Shown: positions 52,901-60,451 of the stretch, in pieces | Numbering within the stretch: the first letter of the stretch is position 1 | How the letters are laid out: the number at the start of each line of letters is the position of its first letter | Source: Caecitellus pseudoparvulus | Lineage: Eukaryota; Bigyra: Bicosoecida | DNA: 64,000 nt | Assembly: GCA_965644315.1 (NCBI GenBank) | Contig: CBFFRQ010000056.1 | Span: forward strand, 457,423 to 521,422 | Direction of reading: 5' to 3' | The notes under the pieces: generated by a model | Databases searched by the model: none | Told to the model about the DNA's origin: nothing | The model's input: the letters and a program-made list of their open reading frames with translations, nothing else | Made by a program: the position numbers and the translations under genes

Positions 52901-52974
52901 TGGTGGAGCCGTTCTTGGAGGAGCTGCGCGGTGCGACGGCAGGCGTCGAGGAGGTGGGTGCCCCCCCAGCCTAG
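49969..52974 (+). CDS. MIPEP: Mitochondrial intermediate peptidase (M3 metallopeptidase)
   Basis: A 1001-residue M3-family peptidase, which removes an octapeptide from matrix proteins after the main presequence cleavage. The N-terminus ([29 protein letters not shown]) is a presequence. [17 protein letters not shown] follows, equivalent to the start of mature MIPEP. The catalytic zinc motif HEAGH lies at residues 681-685, followed by the MIP-specific [26 protein letters not shown], which supplies the third ligand Glu and separates MIP from thimet oligopeptidase. The C-terminal [28 protein letters not shown] substrate-binding block is intact. Two Gly/Pro-rich insertions (around 51600-51880 and 52490-52610) make it about 290 residues longer than human MIPEP. 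No introns. Confidence 0.92.
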   Translation: [1001 protein letters not shown]

Positions 52975-53145
52975 CCATAACGGCAGGGCTGCAGTGAGCG
53001 AATGCACGGTGCAACGCACTTTCCATCTACACCAAAAACTATCAGATGACAATATGCTGTCTATTGTCTGCATTCCGCATCGCTTGGCTGGTCCGCCAAC
53101 ACACACACGTATCACGCTTCGCTCACTGCAGTCCGCCTCGCAAGG

Positions 53146-55110
53146 ATGAGTCGGGCAAGCGACTGGGAGCGCGTGGCCAAGGGCGCTGTCATGGTGTTGA
53201 TGGAATTCGGCAAAGTAAACGTGCGTGCCTGGTCCCTGCGCTACGTGGGGCGGTCCATGCATGCTGCACTCACGTCATGTCAATTTCCGCACCCTCCCCA
53301 GCAAGGCAAAATACTGCCAGCGACGCAGCAGCTGGCGCGACACACACGGGACCTCGGTGCCATGGCTGCACGATCGCTGTCCAGGGCAGCCGCAGTGGCG
53401 CCGATCGTGCCTCCAGTGCCGACCGCATCAAGTGCGCCGTCGAACACTGAGGTGGCGCAGGAGCCCTCCCCTCCGCAGCGTGCCGCGGAGCCTGTCTGGG
53501 AGGCCCCCCCACCGCCCACTGACTACCAATCACCTTCATTGGTCACAAAGCACCCTGCAGTGCCTGATTCTGCGGCTCTGGATGCCCCCACCTTCGATGC
53601 GACGTCGGCCCCCACTCCGGCACCCACTAAAGCACCTACTCCGGCACCCACTCCGGCCCCCGCCTCTGGCTCGACTCCGGTAGAGCACGCGGCTGAGCCA
53701 CCACAGGGTTCGACAGTGGCGCAGCCTGAGCCCTTTCAGTTCCAAGAGCGGGCAGTGCCCTCCACCTCGTTTGGGCGGGCGTTTGGATTCGGCTCCATGG
53801 CAGCAGGCGTGGCAGCCAGTGTCGCTGGCAACTGGGCCGGCCGTGCGCTGGGGTGGGGTGGGAGCCCCGAGCCGACATCAGGCATGCTGGACAGCGCGTC
53901 TGCAGAGCGCCTGGCGGCAGGGCTGGCACGCATGCGGGGCGCGGCCTTGAAGCTGGGGCAGATGCTGTCCATGCAGGATGAGAGCGCCCTGCCACCAGCT
54001 GTGGCACAGGCCTTGGCGCGGGTGCGCCAGCATGCGGACATCATGCCGGCCAGGCAGCTGGACACGGTCATGCGGGGGAACCTGGGGGACGACTGGGAGG
54101 AACAGTTCACGTCGTGGTCCAGCACCCCCGTCGCGGCGGCGTCCATCGGGCAGGTGCACAAGGCAGAAGTGCAAGGCAAGCCAGTGGCGGTGAAGGTGCA
54201 GTACCCAGGCGTCGCCGAGAGCATTGATTCTGACCTCACGAACCTGGAACGCCTGCTGGTGTTCGGGCAGTTCATCCCTCGCGGCCTGTACCTGGAGAAC
54301 ATCATCCAGACCGCCAAAGTGGAGCTGCGGCGCGAGTGTGACTACGTGTACGAGGCGCAGTGCCAGGAGCGATTCAGGGACATGTTCGCAGATGACCCCG
54401 ACTTCGTCATCCCCAAAGTGCTGCCCTCTCACAGCACGGAGCGGGTGCTGACCAGCGAGTGGCTAGACGGCAAGCCGCTGGACCAGGTGAAGGACGAGCC
54501 GCAGGAGGTGCGGGATGCCGTCGGGCGCCTGTTGCTGCGTTTGACGCTGCTGGAGCTGTTCGAATTCCGCTTCTGCCAGACTGACCCCAACCCCAGCAAC
54601 TTCTTCTACATCCCCAGCACGTCGGGAGGCGCAGCTGGGGCACGGCTAGGGCTGCTTGACTTCGGTGCCAGTCGTGAGTACAGCTCTGAGTTCATTGACG
54701 AGTACTTGAAGTTGGTGTGGGCGGCGGCCAACGATGACCGCGCGGGCATCATCGACTCCTCCACCCGCCTGGGGTTCCTCACGGGCATGGAGAGCTCCGT
54801 GATGCTGGACGCCCACGTGGAGGCGGGCATGGTGGTGGGCGCGCCCTTCCGCAGCGACGCGCCGTACGACTTCGCCACCTCCGACATCACGCGGGAGGTG
54901 GGCAAGCACGCTGAGGTGTTCGCGTCGCACCGCCTCACGCCGCCGCCGGAGGAGGTGTACTCCCTGCACCGCAAGCTGGCGGGCTGCTTCCTGCTCTGCA
55001 TCCGCATCGGCGCGCGCTTCCCCTGCCGGGACATGCTGCGGGCCGTGGTGGAGACACACCCCTGGCGGGGGGGTGATGCGCCTCAGGGGGTGACCGGGGG
55101 GTCCTCCTGA
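53146..55110 (+). CDS. COQ8: COQ8/ADCK3 atypical kinase, ubiquinone biosynthesis
   Basis: Two exons, 53146-53220 and 53302-55110, give 627 residues. COQ8 is the ATP-binding UbiB-family protein that organises coenzyme Q synthesis on the inner mitochondrial membrane. The family KxGQ motif is present ([14 protein letters not shown]), as are the Ala-rich loop [15 protein letters not shown], the [10 protein letters not shown] lysine strand, [11 protein letters not shown], and the catalytic/metal segment [12 protein letters not shown] with LLDFGASRE. The 81-nt intron is in phase and contains no stop, so an unspliced product would also be readable; the GTGCGT donor and CCCCAG acceptor favour splicing. 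A long Pro/Ala/Thr-rich linker precedes the KxGQ domain. The last 28 bp of the coding region overlap the end of ALKBH7. Confidence 0.92.
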   Translation: MSRASDWERVAKGAVMVLMEFGKVNVRAWSLRYVGRSMHAALTSCQFPHPPQQGKILPATQQLARHTRDLGAMAARSLSRAAAVAPIVPPVPTASSAPSNTEVAQEPSPPQRAAEPVWEAPPPPTDYQSPSLVTKHPAVPDSAALDAPTFDATSAPTPAPTKAPTPAPTPAPASGSTPVEHAAEPPQGSTVAQPEPFQFQERAVPSTSFGRAFGFGSMAAGVAASVAGNWAGRALGWGGSPEPTSGMLDSASAERLAAGLARMRGAALKLGQMLSMQDESALPPAVAQALARVRQHADIMPARQLDTVMRGNLGDDWEEQFTSWSSTPVAAASIGQVHKAEVQGKPVAVKVQYPGVAESIDSDLTNLERLLVFGQFIPRGLYLENIIQTAKVELRRECDYVYEAQCQERFRDMFADDPDFVIPKVLPSHSTERVLTSEWLDGKPLDQVKDEPQEVRDAVGRLLLRLTLLELFEFRFCQTDPNPSNFFYIPSTSGGAAGARLGLLDFGASREYSSEFIDEYLKLVWAAANDDRAGIIDSSTRLGFLTGMESSVMLDAHVEAGMVVGAPFRSDAPYDFATSDITREVGKHAEVFASHRLTPPPEEVYSLHRKLAGCFLLCIRIGARFPCRDMLRAVVETHPWRGGDAPQGVTGGSS

Positions 55111-56077
55111 CCCCCACCGCCCCGCGCTGGCAGCTCGTCCCGGACCAGCAGCGACATGCGCCGCGAGCGGTGGATGTCCACCGTCCACACCCCGTTGGCG
55201 TCCGGCTGCGCGTGGCGGTAGGGGCTGGCTGACGCCTTGGCCCCGACGGCGCACTTGCCAGCTGCCCAGTCGGACGGGGACAGCGTAGTGCGGTGGGGCA
55301 CACTGCCCTGCAGCACAGCGTGCGTCCATAGCCGACGGCACTCGCCAGACATGACGTACAGAGAGCGCCGCGGCAGCCACACTTGCAAGCTTTCCCTGTG
55401 CCCCGAGTCACCTGCAGCGATGCTGCGTTGCACGGCTGCATGCTGCTCCGCTGACAAGTACTCTTCCGGAGCCTGCTGAAACTTCATGATCCCATCTGAC
55501 AAACAGGAGATGCCGATGATGTGGTCTCCAAAGAACTTGACGCTGTCCACATGCGGCAAGATTGCACCCTGGGGCGATAAATCCAGCACGTGCACAGCCG
55601 GCTGCGGCTTCACACCTTCAGGCAAACAAGCGGCAGCTCTTGCGATGGGGCCCTTCACGCTCTCAGGCAGTTCTGAGAATGGCTCCATGAACTCTCGATA
55701 GTGCTGGATAGCGGCGTCGAAGTGCCCTGTGCTCAGACTGCGTACTCGGCATCATAAGTGGCGTGCACATGGCCCCGCGGAAATTGGTCCACTCACGGCA
55801 GCGCCTGCACCCGTGCGTGGAAGTGCCTGGTCAACGCATACTCCTCCGCAGGCGTGATGAAATCTGGAATCAGCTCAAGTCCCCACTCTGCGAGGCTGTC
55901 CACGCTTGGAGCTCGTGTCTTGTCGACATAAGCGCTGATGCGGAAGGCATCATCGCTGCTGCACAAGCCTGGTCCAGGTGCCGTGCTGAGCCACTGGCGC
56001 CCGATGCTGCCTGGCCGGCACGGAAGGCAGCACTTGTACGAGGGCATACCTCCCCGGCAAACCCGCGCGAACCACAT
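55083..56077 (-). CDS. ALKBH7: ALKBH7-like mitochondrial 2-oxoglutarate/Fe(II) dioxygenase
   Basis: Exons 56077-55797 and 55737-55083, joined in frame, give 311 residues. ALKBH7 is a mitochondrial AlkB-family oxygenase. Family marks are [51 protein letters not shown] with the iron ligands H and D in [20 protein letters not shown] with the distal His, and [11 protein letters not shown] with the 2-oxoglutarate Arg. The start shown is the ATG of [10 protein letters not shown]; an ATG 29 codons upstream is also in frame, but a possible acceptor (CTTGCAG) just before MW suggests a leader intron. About 60 residues between the two Fe-binding parts and the C-terminal strand are longer than in animals. 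Divergent from METTL16 with under 200 bp between starts. Confidence 0.85.
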
Positions 56078-56260
56078 TTTCTGCAAGCAGGGTCTAAATC
56101 GGGTTGGGAGTGTCGTGTGTGTGCAAATTTCAGAAACCTCCCTGAAAACGACGCCAATGTTCAAGCAGGAGCAACTTCCATCGCCAAACCCTGCACAAGA
56201 GAGAATGCTCCCGCAGGGTTCTACAGCTTACGTGTGTCGGATCGGTTTTGTTGCAGGAGG

Positions 56261-58110
56261 ATGGCTGCCGCTGCGTCTCGCCAACATCCATACAAGCGGT
56301 CAGCGCGAACGTTCAACGAGCGTATGCATGTGCTGAACGTCTTCAAAGGCAAGCCTAACTTTGAAGAACTTGCTGTTTCTGTTCCTTCCTTCAAAGCGGC
56401 GTGCGTGACTTGAGCCATGCGCTGCGACGCCGCCCTGTCCATGGGCCCTGCGGAAATTGTTTGTGCAGATCCAGCGCAGCGCGAGAGCGCGGCTTGGGGT
56501 GGAAAGATGACGAGTTCACAAGGTGAGAGGCGAGCAAGGCTATCGCTTGCATGCTTTTTAGCAGCTCAGTCGGGAAACCTCCTCGCAGAGCGGTGACCAG
56601 CGCCTTGTTTCGTGCCTACTGCGGCATCCACTGGACCTTGCCACCCCCTCATCTCACCCCTCCACTGCCCCAGCGGCTGAACTACGTGCTGTGGGTGTCT
56701 GACCTGGTCGCTCGAGCGCTAGCTGGGGGTGTGCGGCTCGTGCGGGACACCACGCCTGGCGAGTTGGAGCATCTCCGCTCGGCCTCACACGGCGTGCATG
56801 GGCTGGATGTGGGGTGCGGTGCCTCGGCGGTCTTCGAGCTCCTAGGCTGCAGCTACTGTGGCTGGAGAGTGTCTGGCAGCGACATTGACCCCGCCGCAGT
56901 GTCTCATGCGACGGAGCTGATCTCAGCAAACTCCCTGGAAGGGCACCTGCAGGTGCGCTTGTCGCCGCCCGACGCAGACTTGCTCAGCCACTGCGACTCA
57001 CCCCTGCCCCCAAGCACGGCCTTGAGCGAAGCCGAAGCTCCAATGCGCGCAAATGCCTACACGCAAGCTAAGGCGTCGCTGGGGCAAGGCGCAGCGCCGG
57101 AACTCATTCCCATCCCAGGAGCATGCGCAGGGTCCCAGACTAGGCGGTGGGCGTTCTCCATGTGCAACCCACCGTTTTTCGCAGCCTCGTCGGAGGCAGG
57201 CGCCAACCCCCGCACGGAGTTTGCTGGCACAGAGAGCGAGCTGGCGACTGAAGGCGGTGAGCTCGGATTCGTGATGCGCCTGGTGGAAGCTTCCGTCGCC
57301 CGAGCAGACGAGGTGGCGTGGTTCACCACAATGGCTGGTAAGCGAGGCACAGCCAGGGCGATTGTGCAGCACCTTCGCACCGTACCAGGTGTGACGGCCG
57401 TGGAGTCCACCACTTTTTTCCAAGGCAGCACGCTGCGCTGGGGTGTGGCGTGGTCGTTTTGCGCTGGTGGCAGCATGCTGCACGCCGGAGCGTTCAGCGC
57501 AGAAGCCTTCAATGCTTCCCCTGCGCCTTTGCTGAGGCAAGAAGGCAATTTGTGGGTAAGTCTCGATCTCTGGAAAAGTGCAAGCTTGGTGTCCAGGAAG
57601 TGGAGCGTTGAGGAGGCTGGCTTGCCAGAGCTTGCCTGTCGGATAGCTGAGGCCGTCGGACCCAAGCCAATTGTGTGGCCAGGGATCGAGCATGTCCCTG
57701 GACGCCAGCATGAAGCTCACACAGGCGGCTGGAACGCATCTTGCCACCCTTGCACCGCTTGGGGCACGTGCTGCGTGCTGGCGGTTCAGGCCAGGCCCGA
57801 AGAAGCAACGGGCACCTCTGCCACCGTGGCTCACCGCAAGAGACCACGGCCAGGCAGCACCGGTTCATCCTCATTGGATACAGATCTGTCTTCTCAGACG
57901 CAAGATGCTGCGTCCCCGTTCGTTCCTTTCCTTGCGGTAGTCAAGCTCAAACGCGCAACGCCCAACGAACAATCTTCGTGTGTGTGCGCTGCCCTTCTTT
58001 CAGCGGGTCTTGGAGTTGAAAAGTGTTTCCATGAGTTTTTGGAGCACCTGCAACGCAACACGCAGCGAGTAAATCGGTTCTGGCGGCGCAAGAAGGCCCG
58101 CGCATCATAG
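56261..58110 (+). CDS. METTL16: METTL16-type RNA N6-adenosine methyltransferase
   Basis: Four exons, 56261-56400, 56469-56522, 56565-56592 and 56674-58110, give 552 residues. METTL16 methylates adenosine in U6 snRNA and, in animals, SAM-synthetase mRNA hairpins. The N-terminal region (FKGKPNFEELA, then GLGWKDDEF) corresponds to the RNA-binding N-module. RLNYVLWVSDLV leads into the SAM-binding LDVGCGASAVFELLG and SGSDIDP. The catalytic motif is NPPF (MCNPPFFAASSEAG), followed by EGGELGFVMRLVEAS and TTFFQGSTLRWGVAWSF. A C-terminal segment (FLAVVKLKRATPNEQSS...FHEFLEHLQRNTQRVNRFWRRKKA) fits the vertebrate-conserved region fold. The 28-nt third exon was inferred because exons 2 and 4 do not join in frame without it. 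Its stop lies 72 bp before the retroelement. Confidence 0.88.
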
Positions 58111-58182
58111 CGACAATCTAGCCCCCCTCCAACACCTTCATCACCCCCCCCCCCACACACTTCCCCCCGCACACTACTTCCC

Positions 58183-58361
58183 AACCGAGGTTGCCGGCAC
58201 CCCAGCCGGCAACCATGTTTCCCGGCAGGAGGGGCGGCGGGCAGTCCCACGCTAGTGGCACAATTGTCCCCCGCCGCCCCAACGCAGAGTAGACGACGGC
58301 AGGACCGGGCATGACAAAACCAGTCATTAGCCGGCCTCGTCACTCTCTTTCCTTTTTTTTC
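58183..58361 (+). repeat. Split direct repeat A1 of the YR retrotransposon
   Basis: About 179 bp, identical to A2 at 63668-63847 except for the T-run. It contains two inverted repeats: a 10-bp hairpin (58189-58198 with 58205-58214) and an 11-bp one (58231-58241 with 58270-58280) that encloses a small CCAC/GTGG hairpin. It ends in CCTTTTTTTT and should carry the element promoter. Confidence 0.92.
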
Positions 58362-58364
58362 GAG

Positions 58365-58433
58365 ATGGCATCGGATGATCCAGCTTCCAGCGACACGGAG
58401 GGCGGAAGCTGGGAGGACATCCACGACAAATGA
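58365..58433 (+). CDS. Short upstream ORF of the retrotransposon
   Basis: A 22-codon acidic reading frame starting at the first ATG after A1. Its TGA overlaps the ATG of the gag-like ORF (ATGATG at 58430-58435). The arrangement fits termination-reinitiation, or the start of a longer gag if a -1 shift occurs there. Whether it is translated is unknown. Confidence 0.35.
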   Translation: MASDDPASSDTEGGSWEDIHDK

Positions 58434-60448
58434 TGTCTGTCAACTCCGCCAAGCAAGCCAAGGCGCTCATAACGGAGCAGGAGTTCGAGTACTGGCTGAA
58501 GTGGGCGGATTCTGAGGATTTTGGTAAGATGGAGGCCGCTTGGCGCCTCCGGGAGGTGCCCGAGGGATTCCGGGCAGATCGCATGCGATCCCTCATTGCG
58601 GGCAGAGCTTTCCGCCTCCCCGCTGACGGTGCCCCTCATCGCGCAGGCGGCTCACCACGGGGGCACGGCACGAAGCGAACCCGTCCGCGCGGTGCGAGCA
58701 GTGGCACGCCCTACGGCCCGCACCTACCCCCGCGCCCGACCCAGCCGGACGCAGTCGCAGGCGACCTCCCGCACGATCCCGCCACAGTGCTTACGTGGTT
58801 CCTGCAGAGGGGAGCGACGGTGCCGAGCGAGGACGTCGTCGTGCAGCTGCAGTTCTACGTGGGCTTGGCAACGGAGGAGACATCGCCGTACGCCCTCTCC
58901 GCTTGGCCTCCACGGCGCTTCGCCGCATGGTGCAGACTCAACGGTATTCCCCCCAACCTCACCCCCGACGACATCGTGATGCATTTGCAGCGGGTCCTGG
59001 AGGCCGCGCTGGCGGGCGACGACGACTTTGGCGACGACGATGCCGGCGCCCCGTTCTTTCCCGTTTTCCCGGGCACCACACCGGATGCCGCCCGGTTACA
59101 GCCCCGTGCGGCGGCCCCGGGTCAACCCCCGGCCTCCAAGAGGCACAGGGCGGCCTATAGCCCGCAGCCCCCCCCTCCCCCGTGGGGCGGCGGAGCCTCG
59201 CCGGCAGTCCACCCCGAAGGCGGGTCGGCTGTTTTCGGTCACATAGGGGAGAACAGCGGTCGGTCGTCGCCAGCCGACGAGGTACTGGTCACTGTAGGCG
59301 CGCTGCGGGTCATTGGGCCGACCGCACACCCCTCGTCGGCGGTGGCCCGGGACCGCCTGTCAGCCTTGGGGGCAGTTTTCGCTGCGGGGACCACAGACGC
59401 CTTGACCACGGTGGCTGTCGAGATGGCTGAGGCTGCTGCACGAGAGGTGCCCGCAGCAACGGGCCCAGTGCCGTCAGGTACGTTCCTGTCCCGCCAGCTC
59501 CCCCCCCACTCGCCCCGCGTGCCCGCTCCCGGCGACCCGTCCTGGCTCACAGCCCCCGGCGATGAGGTAGCCCCGCCGTCCGCGTCGGTCATGATGGACG
59601 ACGCTATGGACGTAGTGACTGCTGTACGCCTGGTGCAAGGGAGGGTGGAAGTTACAGTTGACCCAACCCATCTAGTGGCAGTAACTGGGGCGGGTGCCCT
59701 GTCGGCATGCCACATGCTGGGCAACCGTGGGGGCGCTTGGTGGCTTGCCGCGATGACCAGGGACTTGCTGACGGCGCCTTCCGACGACCTCCACCGCTCC
59801 CTCCGAGCGTTCTGGTGGAAGTGGGCGTCCGAGGTGCCCGCCCTGGCAGACCAGCGGGGCCTGTGCCGAGCCATGGCGTGCGCACTCCTGATCACAATCG
59901 CAGTGCGGGCCGTGGCGCAGACCGCCGCTGCGTTGCCCGAAGACCAGCGCAGGCGATGGGCCCAGCTGACGTGGGCCTCCTGGGTGGCCACGTTCCGCAC
60001 TAACGCCACCATTGTCATGATGGCGTCGGCGACGGGGCAAGCACTGGTGGCCAGCTCGCTGGCGCGCGAGGCATGGGCGGCCGGGGCCGCCGCCACACCG
60101 ATGCCAGGTGCGGGGGGCGGCCCGGCGCAAACCCCCGCTCGTGGCCCTCCCGCGGGGCTGTACCGACAGGACGACCCGAGCACATTCGTGTGGTGCCCCG
60201 GGTGCGTCGGATCCGACCGGCGGCGCCGGTCGCTGGCATCATGCCCACGCCTGGCCCAGCATGTGGCCCACCTGCGCCGGACCCACACAGTCGGAGGTAA
60301 GCCCGCAGAACTTACCCAGGCGCAGGCGGTGGCCATGCTGGTGCGCCAGTGGGAGCGGAAGGTGGCATCCAAGGGACGTGACTTCCAGCGGCGCATGCAG
60401 CCCCGCGCTGTCACCACGGCCATGGTGGAGGCAGCTCTCAGCCTCTAG
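58430..60448 (+). CDS. Gag-like ORF of the YR retrotransposon
   Basis: 672 residues. The N-terminal 20-60 residues are helical and charged (EQEFEYWLKWADSEDFGKMEAAWRL), then a long Pro/Ala/Gly-rich region, and a helical Ala/Trp-rich C-terminal half. Near the end is a possible zinc-binding segment with CPGC and HVAHLRRTH (60196-60288), as expected for a nucleocapsid-like domain. The frame ends at a single TAG (60446-60448) and continues open in the same frame into the RT region. Named gag by position and the zinc motif; sequence similarity alone would not prove it. Confidence 0.65.
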   Translation: MMSVNSAKQAKALITEQEFEYWLKWADSEDFGKMEAAWRLREVPEGFRADRMRSLIAGRAFRLPADGAPHRAGGSPRGHGTKRTRPRGASSGTPYGPHLPPRPTQPDAVAGDLPHDPATVLTWFLQRGATVPSEDVVVQLQFYVGLATEETSPYALSAWPPRRFAAWCRLNGIPPNLTPDDIVMHLQRVLEAALAGDDDFGDDDAGAPFFPVFPGTTPDAARLQPRAAAPGQPPASKRHRAAYSPQPPPPPWGGGASPAVHPEGGSAVFGHIGENSGRSSPADEVLVTVGALRVIGPTAHPSSAVARDRLSALGAVFAAGTTDALTTVAVEMAEAAAREVPAATGPVPSGTFLSRQLPPHSPRVPAPGDPSWLTAPGDEVAPPSASVMMDDAMDVVTAVRLVQGRVEVTVDPTHLVAVTGAGALSACHMLGNRGGAWWLAAMTRDLLTAPSDDLHRSLRAFWWKWASEVPALADQRGLCRAMACALLITIAVRAVAQTAAALPEDQRRRWAQLTWASWVATFRTNATIVMMASATGQALVASSLAREAWAAGAAATPMPGAGGGPAQTPARGPPAGLYRQDDPSTFVWCPGCVGSDRRRRSLASCPRLAQHVAHLRRTHTVGGKPAELTQAQAVAMLVRQWERKVASKGRDFQRRMQPRAVTTAMVEAALSL

Positions 60449-60451
60449 GAG

